Shown: positions 1-10,900, counted from the stretch's first letter. The stretch: DNA of 64,000 nucleotides from Vreelandella piezotolerans (GCF_012427705.1 NZ_CP048602.1:992001-1056000), one strand, 5' to 3'. Numbers and translations are program-made. The notes: a model not told the origin generated them from the letters alone.

Positions 1-1
1 G

Positions 2-352
2 GTAGGCAGCACGCTGCGCAGTCTGCTGACCATGCAAACCGTGTTCATCGCCATGATCATTGGAGGGTTTCTCGGGGCCGTACCGGGCGGTATGAGCCTA
101 CCGGATAACAGTACTGGCTGGGTGGGGTTAACGTTGCTGGCGCTGCTGTACGGCAGTGGCTTCTCGATTCTGTTCATTTTCGTGCCCCGGCTAGATATGG
201 CCCGCAACGCGCCGGTGATGAACTTCGAGCCGGTGGCGTCGCTGTTGATAGCCTATCTGGTACTGGGCCAAATGCTCAGCCCTAGCCAACTCGTGGGCGG
301 CGCGGTGGTGGTTGGGGGCATCGTCGTACTGAGCCTTTCCAAAGGGCGCTAG
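2..352 (+). CDS. EamA/DMT-family permease, C-terminal part
   Basis: This is the 3' end of an inner-membrane drug/metabolite transporter of the EamA type. The reading frame is open from the first bases of the window (codons start at base 2), so the true start lies outside and the ATG at 32 is probably internal. About four hydrophobic segments are visible, and the last 50 residues (ARNAPVMNFEPVASLLIAYLVL onward, split by the membrane) have the usual final-helix pattern of EamA proteins: an NFEPV turn followed by two helices and a short basic tail. The substrate cannot be told. The next gene follows after about 130 bases and seems to be independent. Confidence 0.7.
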   Translation, partial: VGSTLRSLLTMQTVFIAMIIGGFLGAVPGGMSLPDNSTGWVGLTLLALLYGSGFSILFIFVPRLDMARNAPVMNFEPVASLLIAYLVLGQMLSPSQLVGGAVVVGGIVVLSLSKGR

Positions 353-483
353 AAAACGTCATCAACAGCGCAAGAAAAAAGGAAACTCGATGCAAGCGTC
401 AGTAGGTGAATTGCGTTCTTCATGGGCCTAGGCCACACTTCGAAAGCGTAAGGAAACACTGTTTTTTAACTGAGGTGATCCCC

Positions 484-993
484 ATGAAGATGACCGTACT
501 ATCACTGACCTCTGCAGCGCTTCTGTTAGGTGCAGGTGCGTTTGCGGCATCCGCCCAAGCCCAAGAATCTTTCCAATACCCACAAGGATACGTGGGTGGC
601 GATGCCATGTTTTGGAGCCTTAACCCTGACCGTGGCGACTCCCGTGACGATGTCGGCCTACGCCTGCGCGGTGGTGCCCAATTCAACGATTACTTCGCCC
701 TCGAGGGCCACCTAGGCACCGGCGGTTCGGATCGCGGCGCCGATCTAGACCATCTGGCGGGTGCGTATGCCAAAGGTATCCTCCCGGTAGCGCCCAACTT
801 CCGTCTTTACGGTTTAGCGGGTTTCTCCGAGGTCGAGATCAGCGATAATCGCGAAAGTGGTCTCTCTTACGGCGCGGGTGCCGAGATGGACATTGCCAAC
901 AACGTCTCGATTGGTGCCGACTACATGCGCTACCTGGACGAATCCACCTACGATTTCGATGCGGCGAGCGTAGGCCTTCGCTACCGCTTCTAA
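484..993 (+). CDS. small outer-membrane beta-barrel protein
   Basis: Encodes a 169-residue predicted outer-membrane protein. A signal peptide is clear (MKMTVLSLTSAALLLGAGAF, then an ASAQA cleavage-like site), followed by alternating polar/aromatic strands and a terminal YRF, the C-terminal aromatic expected of barrels inserted by BAM. Size and pattern fit an eight-stranded OmpA/OmpW-like porin-family barrel. The ATG at 484 is preferred over an upstream in-frame start at 406 because the signal peptide begins there and TGAGGTGA lies just upstream. It is monocistronic, ending at a strong terminator. A specific role is not visible. Confidence 0.75.
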   Translation: MKMTVLSLTSAALLLGAGAFAASAQAQESFQYPQGYVGGDAMFWSLNPDRGDSRDDVGLRLRGGAQFNDYFALEGHLGTGGSDRGADLDHLAGAYAKGILPVAPNFRLYGLAGFSEVEISDNRESGLSYGAGAEMDIANNVSIGADYMRYLDESTYDFDAASVGLRYRF

Positions 994-1033
994 CACGGCA
1001 AGCGTTTAGCGCTTATTCATCAAGGGAATACGA

Positions 1034-1071
1034 CCCCGCTGACCGAGCACAGACTCGGCAGCGGGGTTTTT
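1034..1071 (+). terminator. Rho-independent terminator
   Basis: A 13-14 bp GC-rich stem (CCCCGCTGACCGAG at 1034-1047 against CTCGGCAGCGGGG at 1054-1066) is followed by five T residues. It ends the transcript of the outer-membrane barrel gene. Confidence 0.85.
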
Positions 1072-1223
1072 GGTTGTGAGTGGGCCAATTCTGAGGATCA
1101 GCATAATTTCCCTCAGTTTGGGCCAAATGCTGCAAGCGCGAAGGTGGTACCTTCAAAAAAACGATAAACATAACGAATGGCCAGCGAACAAACTTATAAC
1201 GCTCCATTTATGAGGAAACCCCC

Positions 1224-2276
1224 ATGCGCAACCTAAATAAAATCGCACTTGCCGTTGGTCTCAGTATCGGTGTCTCGGCCACAGTCTCTGCAGCGGAAAT
1301 GAACTGGCGAATGGCCACGCCTTGGAGCGGCGGCCCCTGGCTCGAGCGCGATGCGCAAATGTTTGCAGACCGCGTTGCCGAGCTGACCGATGGCAAGATC
1401 GCCATCGAAGTCTATCCAGGCGGCACCCTCGGTAGTGCGCTGCGCGTCACCAATACGGTGATGTCTGGCGTTGCACAAGTGAGCCATAACTATATCAACT
1501 ACGACTACGGAACAGACCCCACCACGGCATTGCTGGCGGGCCACTCTAGCGGCCTGACTCCCGAAGAGTTCATGCTGTGGATGTATGAAGGTGGCGGTGC
1601 AGATCTCTATGAAGAGTATCGCCGTGACGTCTTTGATGTGGTCGCGTTTCCTTGTGCCATCTTGGGCACCGAGATTTTCCTTCACTCCAACAAGCCCGTT
1701 AGAACGCTCGAAGATTTCCAGGGGCTGCGCTTGCGCACGTCAGGCGCTTGGGCCGAAATCGCCTCGCGCCTGGGAGCCTCAACGGTGGTCATGGCGGGCA
1801 GCGATATCTACAGCGCTTTGGAGCGCGGCGTGATTGATGCTGCCGAATGGGGCAGCCCAGAAATGAACCGCCCGACGGGTTTTCAGGAAGTCGCTCAGTA
1901 CGTCATTACGCCGGGCGTCCATCAATCAGGCGGTTTCCTCGAGTGCCAAGTGAACAGCGACACGTGGGAAGAACTATCCGAGCGTGAGCAAAACATGCTG
2001 CGTCTCGCGGGCAAACTGTCCGTGTTCGATACCTGGCTTGCCAGTTCGTTTGCCGATCTCGATGCGTATCAAGCGCTGGTGGAGGGGCCCAACGAAATCG
2101 TCGAGCTGGATCAATCCTTCATTGACGCTATCTACGAAGAGACTGCGAAATGGGAAGACGAATACGCCGCTGAAAACGAATGGTTTGCGCGGGTGCTCGA
2201 ATCTCAGCGCACGTTCAAGAACGATATGAGCAGCTGGTCGGAGTATCGTCTGCCCATCGGCGTCATGGCACGCTAA
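1224..2276 (+). CDS. TRAP transporter substrate-binding protein (DctP family)
   Basis: Periplasmic solute receptor of a tripartite ATP-independent transporter, 350 residues, the usual length. A signal peptide (about residues 1-23, ending SAA) precedes the mature protein. The family arginine segment GLRLRTSG lies near residue 168, where DctP proteins bind the substrate carboxylate, and the region PEMNRPTGFQEVAQY fits the DctP fold. It is first in an operon with DctQ and DctM, separated from them by a hairpin that may keep receptor expression above permease expression. The ligand cannot be assigned; an organic acid is the family default. It is not closely similar to the second TRAP receptor at 58.6 kb. 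Confidence 0.85.
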   Translation: MRNLNKIALAVGLSIGVSATVSAAEMNWRMATPWSGGPWLERDAQMFADRVAELTDGKIAIEVYPGGTLGSALRVTNTVMSGVAQVSHNYINYDYGTDPTTALLAGHSSGLTPEEFMLWMYEGGGADLYEEYRRDVFDVVAFPCAILGTEIFLHSNKPVRTLEDFQGLRLRTSGAWAEIASRLGASTVVMAGSDIYSALERGVIDAAEWGSPEMNRPTGFQEVAQYVITPGVHQSGGFLECQVNSDTWEELSEREQNMLRLAGKLSVFDTWLASSFADLDAYQALVEGPNEIVELDQSFIDAIYEETAKWEDEYAAENEWFARVLESQRTFKNDMSSWSEYRLPIGVMAR

Positions 2277-2297
2277 GAGGCAACAGCGTCAACCAAC

Positions 2298-2330
2298 AGA
2301 GAGGCCTCTACAGGCCTCTCTTTTATTTGT
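2298..2330 (+). terminator. intra-operon hairpin, partial terminator
   Basis: AGAGAGGCC (2298-2306) pairs with GGCCTCTCT (2313-2321) and is followed by a T-rich run. It lies between the TRAP receptor and the DctQ gene, so it probably acts as an attenuator or 3'-end stabiliser that makes receptor mRNA more abundant than permease mRNA. Confidence 0.75.
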
Positions 2331-2354
2331 TTTTCCTATACGTTGAGAATTCCC

Positions 2355-2870
2355 ATGAAACTAATCCGATCCATAGAGGCGCTGACACGCGTTGCTGGTT
2401 GGTTGGGAGCGATACTGGTCTTCCCATTGATAGGGGCACTGATCGTCGAGGTGTTCAGCCGTTATGTGGCGGGTCGACCGACCCTATGGGCATTCGAGGT
2501 CAGCTACATGGTCATGGGCGCCATGTTCATGTTGGGCATGGCCAATGCCCTGCGGGTGGGCCAGCACGTGAGCGTCGATATCGTGACGCTGCAGTTGAAA
2601 CCGCGGGCGAACGCACTGATCCGGGCGGTGGGCTATGTGCTTTTCCTGCCAGTACTCGTGTGGCTGGTCTGGGAGCTATCCAAATACGCTTGGTCCGCTT
2701 TCGATACCAACGAGCGCTCGGGCCGCTCGGCGTGGAATCCGGTGGTTTGGCCAATCTTTACCGTGTGGTTTTTAGGCTTTGCCCTATTGGCACTGCAGGT
2801 GGTGGCCGAGCTGCTCAAATCGGTCAGAGTGCTCATGGGGATGACTGACGTCGAGGAGCCAGCCAAATGA
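2355..2870 (+). CDS. TRAP transporter small permease (DctQ family)
   Basis: Small membrane subunit of the TRAP transporter, 171 residues with four hydrophobic segments (about 12-35, 50-68, 90-112 and 134-155). The loop motif VFSRYVAGRPTLWAFEVSYM is typical of DctQ proteins. The ATG at 2355 is preferred to an in-frame TTG at 2343. The stop overlaps the start of the next gene (ATGA), implying translational coupling to DctM. It is known in the family that DctQ associates with DctM in the inner membrane. The substrate is unknown. Confidence 0.85.
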   Translation: MKLIRSIEALTRVAGWLGAILVFPLIGALIVEVFSRYVAGRPTLWAFEVSYMVMGAMFMLGMANALRVGQHVSVDIVTLQLKPRANALIRAVGYVLFLPVLVWLVWELSKYAWSAFDTNERSGRSAWNPVVWPIFTVWFLGFALLALQVVAELLKSVRVLMGMTDVEEPAK

Positions 2871-4195
2871 GTAGCTATCTCGCGTTATTGATGTTCCCGG
2901 CGTTGATGGCCTTCATCATCGCAGGGTTTCCGATTGCGTTTTCGATGATTTTGGTGGCCACCGGCTTTGGCATCATCCAGTTTGGTGACGTGGCGGCTTA
3001 CCAGCTGCTGACCAAAATAGAAGATACCGCTTCCAATTCCATTCTGGCCGCGGTGCCGCTATTTATCTTTATGGGCGCCATGCTGGAGCGTTCCGGCATT
3101 GCCGAGCGCCTGTTCGAAGCCATCCACATGTGGACACGCCGCTTGCCGGGTGGGCTGGGCATTGGCGCGATCATCCTCGGCACTCTGTTTGCCGCCTCTA
3201 GCGGGGTAGTGGGGGCCACCGAGGCCGTCATCGGTATGCTCGCAATCCCGGTGATGTTGAAGCACCAGTACAGCAAGAGCCTGATGTCGGGCACTATTTG
3301 TGCCAGTGGTTCATTAGGCACGGCCATACCGCCCTCCATTACGGTCGTGGTGCTAGGGCCCGTGGCGGGTGTGTCGGTAGGGTCACTGTTCAGCGGTTTA
3401 TTGATTCCTGGCTTTTTGATGGCCGCGATGTTCTTGATCTACATCGTCGGTGTCGCCTATCTCAAGCCAGAGATGGCGCCGCGCATTCAGGAGCAGGAGC
3501 CGGATATTCCTTTTGGCGACAAACTGCGCATCACCTTGATTGCGTTAGTCCCTACCATGCTGCTGATTTTCACCGTGCTGGGGACCATTTTGCTGGGTAT
3601 GGCAACGCCCACGGAAGCGGCTGCCTGTGGGGCGCTTGGCGCGATTATTTTGGCGGCCGCCTACCGTAATCTGTCCCTGTCGGTGCTTTGGACCTCGGCG
3701 ATCAAGACCGTGAACATCTCCGCGATGATTCTCCTGATCGTAATGGGGGGCAGTATGTTTGCGGGCGTCTTTTTTGCCTCAGGTGGCATGGCGACTGTGC
3801 AAGCACTGCTAATGGACACGGGGCTTAGCCCGTGGATGATTTTGGGGCTGATTCTACTGATTGCCTTTATTGCCGGGTTTGTGCTTGATCTGATCTCGGT
3901 GGTGCTCATTATCATCCCGGTTGCCATGCCCATCGTGAGGATGCTCGGTTTCGATGAAATCTGGTTCTGCATTGCGTTCCTGGTCGTGCTTCAAACCAGC
4001 TACCTGACACCACCATTGGCACCGGCAATTTTCTACTTGAGAGCAATCACGCCACCAGAAGTGACGCTCAAACACATGTACAAAGGTGTGGTGCCTTTTA
4101 TTATTGCCCAACTGGTGGTGCTGGCATTGGTCCTGATGTTCCCAGCCATTGCCCTGTGGCTACCGGATGTGATGGGAGGGCCTTCCTGGCGCTAG
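2867..4195 (+). CDS. TRAP transporter large permease (DctM family)
   Basis: Large, 442-residue ion-coupled transport subunit of the TRAP system, with about 12 hydrophobic segments across its whole length. Family hallmarks include the FMGAMLERSGIAERLF segment near residue 70, the glycine-rich GTLFAASSGVVGATEAVIGML, and the CASGSLGTAIPPS motif near residue 145. It overlaps the DctQ stop by four bases and is closed by a terminator at 4221. The complete receptor-DctQ-DctM set suggests a functional sodium-driven importer of a small carboxylate, but the ligand is not evident from the neighbours. Confidence 0.9.
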   Translation: MSSYLALLMFPALMAFIIAGFPIAFSMILVATGFGIIQFGDVAAYQLLTKIEDTASNSILAAVPLFIFMGAMLERSGIAERLFEAIHMWTRRLPGGLGIGAIILGTLFAASSGVVGATEAVIGMLAIPVMLKHQYSKSLMSGTICASGSLGTAIPPSITVVVLGPVAGVSVGSLFSGLLIPGFLMAAMFLIYIVGVAYLKPEMAPRIQEQEPDIPFGDKLRITLIALVPTMLLIFTVLGTILLGMATPTEAAACGALGAIILAAAYRNLSLSVLWTSAIKTVNISAMILLIVMGGSMFAGVFFASGGMATVQALLMDTGLSPWMILGLILLIAFIAGFVLDLISVVLIIIPVAMPIVRMLGFDEIWFCIAFLVVLQTSYLTPPLAPAIFYLRAITPPEVTLKHMYKGVVPFIIAQLVVLALVLMFPAIALWLPDVMGGPSWR

Positions 4196-4220
4196 CCTTT
4201 TGAAACTTCCCAGTAATGAC

Positions 4221-4249
4221 AAGCCGCTCAAGCCAGAGCGGCTTTTTAT
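4221..4249 (+). terminator. Rho-independent terminator
   Basis: AAGCCGCTC (4221-4229) pairs with GAGCGGCTT (4236-4244), followed by T residues. It ends the first TRAP operon. Confidence 0.85.
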
Positions 4250-4265
4250 TGATCAGTCGGGCTTA

Positions 4266-4311
4266 TTGTTAGCGTGCTAATAAATTTGTTAGACTAAGGT
4301 ATTCCGTCTAA
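4266..4311. promoter_or_regulatory. two palindromes upstream of the efflux operon
   Basis: TTGTTAGC/GCTAATAA (4266-4283, 7 of 8 pairs matched) and TTAGAC/GTCTAA (4289-4294 and 4306-4311) lie 55-100 bases upstream of the HlyD-type gene. The first resembles the TTGTTAG-type operators bound by MarR-family repressors. That a MarR protein acts here is inference; no regulator gene is adjacent. Confidence 0.45.
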
Positions 4312-4363
4312 CGCTACCCCGAGTGCACGTGACCGCTTGGGGGCCAGTGAACGAGTAATACCC

Positions 4364-5425
4364 ATGACCCCTGATCAACGATTTACCCGCTGGGTGAAAA
4401 TAGCCCTGGCGGCGTTTGTAGTGCTGTTCGTCTATTTCTTACTCGCCGATAGCTTTATGCCCATGACCCCGGAAGCACGCGCGATGCGGCCCGTGACGCG
4501 GATTGCGCCGGAGCTCAGCGCGCCGGTGAAAGACGTGGTGGTGCGGGACCATCAGCGGGTGGACGCGGGCGACGTGCTGTTTCGGCTAGACCCGGCGCCG
4601 TTCGAACTTGCCCTACAGCAGGCAGCGTTGAACCGCGAGCAGGCCGAGCAGGAGAACGCTCGGCTAACCGCCGAATTGGCGGCGGCGCGAGCCTCGCTGG
4701 CATCAGCTCAAGCCACGTTCGAAGAGCGTAGCGGTGAGCGCCACCGCGCCGAGGCGCTGTTAGGGCGGCAGGGCATCTCCCGCCAGCAGTACGAGCAGCA
4801 AGTGGCCGCCGAGCATACGGCCCAAGCTGCCGTGGCGTCTGCCCGCGCGCAAATCGATAGCCTAGAAGTGCAGCTAGGTGAAGAGGGCGACGCCAACCTG
4901 CGGCTGCGCCAGGCCGACAATGCGCTCGCCCAAGCCGAGGTAAACGTGGACCGCGCCACGGTAAGAGCGCGGGAGGCGGGCGAAGTCACCAACCTGCAGC
5001 TACAGCCGGGGGATTACGTGCAGGCCGGCCAGCCCGCCGTGGCGCTGGTGGCCAGCCGTGTCGACGTCGTGGCCGATTTTCGCGAGAAAAGCTTGCGCCA
5101 CGTGAAGGAAGGCGACGAAGCAACGGTGGTGTTCGATGCGCTGCCGGGACGCCTGTTGGCAGGCCACGTGAGCGCGTTCGATGCCGGTGTGCGGGAAGGG
5201 CAGCAGGCGGCCGACGGGCAGCTGGTGGACATTCCGACCTCCGACCGCTGGGTGCGCGATGCCCAGCGGGTGCGTATTCACATCGCGCTGGACGAGCCTT
5301 TGGACGAGCTTCCGCCCAGCGGCGCGCGGGCCACGGTGCAGTTAGTGCCCGGCGAGCACGCGCTGGCCAAGCCGTTTGCCTGGCTGCAGGCCCGGCTCGT
5401 GAGCTGGCTTCATTATGTCTACTAA
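4364..5425 (+). CDS. HlyD/EmrA-type membrane fusion protein
   Basis: Periplasmic adaptor subunit of an efflux or secretion system, 353 residues. One N-terminal membrane anchor (about residues 10-28) is followed by a split biotinyl-lipoyl-like domain (near 45-75 and 195-225), a long Ala/Glu/Gln-rich coiled-coil hairpin (about 75-185) and a C-terminal beta-barrel region. This order is that of EmrA/AaeA/HlyD adaptors. The ATG at 4364 starts just before the anchor; an upstream in-frame non-ATG start (4337) is less likely. It overlaps the next gene by 11 bases, so the two are coupled. Such pairs usually export aromatic acids or amphipathic toxic compounds; the substrate here is not known. Confidence 0.85.
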   Translation: MTPDQRFTRWVKIALAAFVVLFVYFLLADSFMPMTPEARAMRPVTRIAPELSAPVKDVVVRDHQRVDAGDVLFRLDPAPFELALQQAALNREQAEQENARLTAELAAARASLASAQATFEERSGERHRAEALLGRQGISRQQYEQQVAAEHTAQAAVASARAQIDSLEVQLGEEGDANLRLRQADNALAQAEVNVDRATVRAREAGEVTNLQLQPGDYVQAGQPAVALVASRVDVVADFREKSLRHVKEGDEATVVFDALPGRLLAGHVSAFDAGVREGQQAADGQLVDIPTSDRWVRDAQRVRIHIALDEPLDELPPSGARATVQLVPGEHALAKPFAWLQARLVSWLHYVY

Positions 5426-6533
5426 ATCGCCTACTCAATCAAGTGCGCGTACGGGCACATCCGCTACGCGCTCAGTGCCCGCTTCCTCGGCGCTCAGTCA
5501 GAATGGATTTAGCCAGAACGGACTTAGCCAAAATGGACTGCGCCAGTGCCTGCGGGTCGCGGGCGGCGGCACCTTGGGGTTCATCATTAGCCAATTGATG
5601 GGCTGGAATTACGGCGTCTTCTTTACCGTCTTTCCGATGTTCTTGCTGGGTTTGGTGCCGGTGTTGAATGGCTCGATCATTCGCCAGTTCCTCTCTAACG
5701 TGAGCCTCAACGTGCTGGAGGTGAGCCTGGTGGTCGGGCTGTTAAAACACATGCCCGTGGTGATGACGCTGGTGGTGCTGGGGCTGTTTCTGCTGCGTTT
5801 CAACCTGATGGCCAAAGGCCCGCTGTTTCTGTTTGGGGCCAACGGCGTGTTGACGCTCAGCATACTGCTGCACTTTGCTAGTTACCCTGGAGTCGATTTG
5901 AGCGATCTATTGGCCAGCAATTTGATGGCCAGCGTACTGGCGGTGTTCATCGCCATGCTGATGTACACCCTGTTCCCCGATAGGGAACCCCGCCAACCGC
6001 CGCCCAGGGGCAGTAAATCGACGGCGCAAATCCGCCATGAAACCCTGATTGGCGGCATCACCGCCACGCTTTCGTTCGTGGTGTTTCAGGTGTGCGATCT
6101 GCGCGGGTCGCTCTCGGCGCAGATGGCCACCATCTTGATTCTGTTTACGCTGGGCTACTTTGGCGCCCAGGTCTCGGCGGCCAAGCGCGCGGTGGGCACG
6201 CTCTTGGGCTGTAATCTCGCGCTGGTGATGCAGCTGGCGCTCTACACCCAAAGCCACCACTTTCTGCTGGTGATTCTGCTTTATTGGCTGGGTTTGATGC
6301 TGTTCGCGCGGGAGCATATCTTGGAAGGCGGCGGCTCCGGCATCGGGTTTGGCGGGCTCACCACCATGGGCATTCTGTTCGGCCAGTCGTTGGGGCCACA
6401 GCAGGACTTGGTCTACAGCGCGCTGTATCGCTTTTCGTCCATGAGCGTAGCGCTGATCGGCACGCTATCGGTGATGATTTGTCTGCACTATCTGCTCAAC
6501 CGCTGGGAACCTACTCGCCTGCCCGAAAAGTAG
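5415..6533 (+). CDS. DUF2955/FUSC-like membrane exporter subunit
   Basis: A 372-residue integral membrane protein with about ten hydrophobic segments in two halves (near 55-175 and 215-355) divided by a basic, proline-rich linker (REPRQPPPRGSK). Composition and pairing with an HlyD adaptor fit the DUF2955 family, related in architecture to FUSC/AaeB exporters of aromatic acids. The N-terminal 45 residues are unusual: a Ser/Thr-rich leader and three near-identical five-residue units (SQNGF, SQNGL, SQNGL) encoded by 15-base tandem repeats around 5507-5541. An alternative start after the repeats cannot be ruled out. The adaptor plus this protein probably form an efflux pump. Confidence 0.75.
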   Translation: MSTKSPTQSSARTGTSATRSVPASSALSQNGFSQNGLSQNGLRQCLRVAGGGTLGFIISQLMGWNYGVFFTVFPMFLLGLVPVLNGSIIRQFLSNVSLNVLEVSLVVGLLKHMPVVMTLVVLGLFLLRFNLMAKGPLFLFGANGVLTLSILLHFASYPGVDLSDLLASNLMASVLAVFIAMLMYTLFPDREPRQPPPRGSKSTAQIRHETLIGGITATLSFVVFQVCDLRGSLSAQMATILILFTLGYFGAQVSAAKRAVGTLLGCNLALVMQLALYTQSHHFLLVILLYWLGLMLFAREHILEGGGSGIGFGGLTTMGILFGQSLGPQQDLVYSALYRFSSMSVALIGTLSVMICLHYLLNRWEPTRLPEK

Positions 6534-6639
6534 TTGAGGTAATTTTTTAACGACGCACTACGCTGAAAAGAGCCGCCGTCGATGTCCCATGCACGCGACG
6601 AGCGGCCTTTTCCCTCCTAACGGATTAGAGGTGTTCGTC

Positions 6640-6825
6640 ATGGCAAGTGGCAAAGAAGACAAAGTGAAAGGCGCGGCCAACAAAGCCGCCGGGAAAGCCA
6701 AAGAAGCCGCCGGTAAGGCCACCGGCAGCAGCAAAACCGAAGCCAAAGGCAAAGCCCAGCAAGCCAAAGGCGAACTGCAAAAAGGCAAAGGCGATGCCAA
6801 GGAGGGGGCCAAGAAGAAAAAGTAA
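6640..6825 (+). CDS. CsbD-like stress protein
   Basis: A 61-residue, very hydrophilic protein made almost wholly of Lys, Ala, Gly, Glu and Gln, with imperfect KAAGKAKEAAGKA-type repeats. The start EDKVKGAANKAAGKAKEAAG matches the CsbD/YjbJ family, abundant small proteins induced by general or osmotic stress in many bacteria; their molecular function is unsettled. The ATG at 6640 follows AGAGGTG with good spacing; an upstream in-frame ATG at 6589 would add a non-family leader. It has its own terminator immediately downstream, so it is likely monocistronic. Confidence 0.8.
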   Translation: MASGKEDKVKGAANKAAGKAKEAAGKATGSSKTEAKGKAQQAKGELQKGKGDAKEGAKKKK

Positions 6826-6846
6826 TTCTCGATGGCACCCCATCAA

Positions 6847-6876
6847 CCACCGGAGCCCAGGCTCCGGTGGCTGTTT
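6847..6876 (+). terminator. Rho-independent terminator
   Basis: CCACCGGAGCC (6847-6857) pairs perfectly with GGCTCCGGTGG (6860-6870) and is followed by CTGTTTT. The loop is only CA, so the top pair or two probably opens. It ends the CsbD-like gene. Confidence 0.8.
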
Positions 6877-6968
6877 TGGCACTTTACGTGACCCAGCGCA
6901 CGATTTGCGGCTGCTATTTCACGCTTAATGGCAATGTGTCATGACTCCCCTCACTGAGGACGTGCCCC

Positions 6969-8048
6969 ATGCCTACCATGATGAAAGCGGCAATTTTCGT
7001 TGAACCCGGCCGCATCGAAATCGACGATAAACCCATCCCCGAGATTGGTCCGAACGATGCCCTCATGCGCATCACCACCACCACCATCTGTGGTACCGAT
7101 GTTCATATACTCAAAGGCGAGTACCCGGTCGAGCGTGGCTTAACCATCGGCCATGAACCCGTGGGTGTGATTGAAAAACTCGGTGCCAACGTCAAAGGCT
7201 ATCAAGAAGGCCAGCGGGTGATTGCTGGCGCGATTTGTCCCAGTTTCACCTCTTACGCCTGCCAGGACGGTTGTTGTGCACAGGATGGCGGCCACCACAG
7301 CCACGGCTACAAGCCCATGGGTGGCTGGCGCTTTGGGAACACTATCGATGGTGCCCAGGCGGAGTATCTGCTGGTGCCTGATGCCCAAGCGAACCTCTCG
7401 CCCGTCCCCGATGGCCTAACCGACGAACAGGTGCTGATGTGCCCCGATATCATGTCGACGGGGTTTGCCGGTGCGGAATCGGCGGGCATTAAAATAGGCG
7501 ATACGGTGGTGGTGTTTGCCCAAGGGCCGATTGGCCTGTGTGCCACCGCGGGCGCACGGCTGCGTGGGGCGGGCATGATTATCGCGGTCGACGGTGTTGA
7601 TGAGCGCCTGCACATGGCCAAGCAAATGGGCGCGGATGTGACGCTGGATTTCCGCAAGGTCGATGTGGTGGAGGAGGTGCTCAAACTCACCGGTGGCCGT
7701 GGAGTAGATGCCGCCATTGAAGCGTTGGGCCTACAGCAAACTTTTGAGGCCGCGCTACGGGTGCTAAAACCCGGCGGCACGCTCTCGAGCCTGGGGGTCT
7801 ACTCCGAAGACCTCACCCTTCCGCTAGGTGCGTTTTGTGCAGGGCTGGGCGATCATAAAATCATTACCTCGCTGTGCCCTGGCGGCAAAGAGCGTATGCG
7901 CAGGCTGATGAGCATGATTGCATCAGGCCGTTTAGACCTAGGCCCGCTGGTCACTCACCGCTACGCGCTGGAGGATATCGTGGAAGCCTACGACCTCTTC
8001 TCCCACCAGCGCGATGGCGTGCTAAAAGTGGCGCTTAGCGCTGGCTAA
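6969..8048 (+). CDS. zinc-dependent alcohol dehydrogenase (MDR family)
   Basis: A 359-residue medium-chain dehydrogenase/reductase. Catalytic zinc ligands are visible as C41 (TICGTDVH), H62-E63 (IGHEPVG) and a distal acidic residue, and the nucleotide-binding turn is VVVFAQGPIGLCATAGA near residue 178. The structural-zinc loop is altered: instead of four evenly spaced cysteines it has ICPSF...ACQDGCC near residues 93-108. Overall it resembles the secondary alcohol/isopropanol dehydrogenase branch. The start may be the ATG at 6969 or that at 6978 or 6981. The gene stands alone and converges on thiC. Substrate is inferred only by family. Confidence 0.85.
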   Translation: MPTMMKAAIFVEPGRIEIDDKPIPEIGPNDALMRITTTTICGTDVHILKGEYPVERGLTIGHEPVGVIEKLGANVKGYQEGQRVIAGAICPSFTSYACQDGCCAQDGGHHSHGYKPMGGWRFGNTIDGAQAEYLLVPDAQANLSPVPDGLTDEQVLMCPDIMSTGFAGAESAGIKIGDTVVVFAQGPIGLCATAGARLRGAGMIIAVDGVDERLHMAKQMGADVTLDFRKVDVVEEVLKLTGGRGVDAAIEALGLQQTFEAALRVLKPGGTLSSLGVYSEDLTLPLGAFCAGLGDHKIITSLCPGGKERMRRLMSMIASGRLDLGPLVTHRYALEDIVEAYDLFSHQRDGVLKVALSAG

Positions 8049-8053
8049 GCGCC
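8030..8053 (-). terminator. hairpin between convergent adh and thiC
   Basis: GGCGCTTAGC (8030-8039) pairs perfectly with GCTAAGCGCC (8044-8053) and spans the stop codon of the dehydrogenase gene. On the minus strand it is followed by ACTTTTAG, so it may terminate the tenA-thiC transcript. The T-run is weak. Confidence 0.55.
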
Positions 8054-8065
8054 ATCGGTAGCGGG

Positions 8066-10676
<2,611 letters not shown>

Positions 10677-10680
10677 GATG

Positions 10681-10704
10681 CCTCCGGTGGTAATGATCCG
10701 GAGG
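10681..10704 (-). promoter_or_regulatory. tenA Shine-Dalgarno sequestering hairpin
   Basis: On the minus strand CCTCCGG (10704-10698) pairs perfectly with CCGGAGG (10687-10681), and the second arm contains the GGAGG ribosome binding site four bases before the tenA ATG. It lies downstream of the TPP aptamer, so it is the likely expression platform: closing it would block translation initiation. The ligand-dependent switch itself is inferred. Confidence 0.65.
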
Positions 10705-10804
10705 GCAGGCGAGAAAGATCGAGGGAATGGCACGGAAGAGTGGCGTAAAGGAGCGCCGCGGCCATCGCTTGATCCCTACGCCGGTACCCGCGCCACGTTC
10801 AAAG

Positions 10805-10900
10805 CAGCGCATTAGCCGGATCAGGTTCAGCGGGACCAGCGCTCGGTAGCCAAAAGCCCACCCTGCGCCATCTCAGCCGGATATCACCGGCACCCCGTCA
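10805..10900 (-). promoter_or_regulatory. TPP riboswitch (THI element)
   Basis: Read on the minus strand, the aptamer begins near 10897 with GGGGTGCCGGTG, contains the conserved GGCTGAGA element at about 10881-10874 and ends with CTGAACCTGATCCGGCTAA near 10830-10812. These are the classic pyrimidine-binding and pyrophosphate-binding segments of the thiamine pyrophosphate aptamer. It sits about 130 bases upstream of tenA. It would turn tenA-thiC off when thiamine pyrophosphate is plentiful. Confidence 0.95.

Noticed and set aside
5000-5281. Long antisense frames over the HlyD, opgH and thiC genes
   Set aside because: They are shadows of strongly supported genes on the other strand and show no signal, motif or start site of their own.
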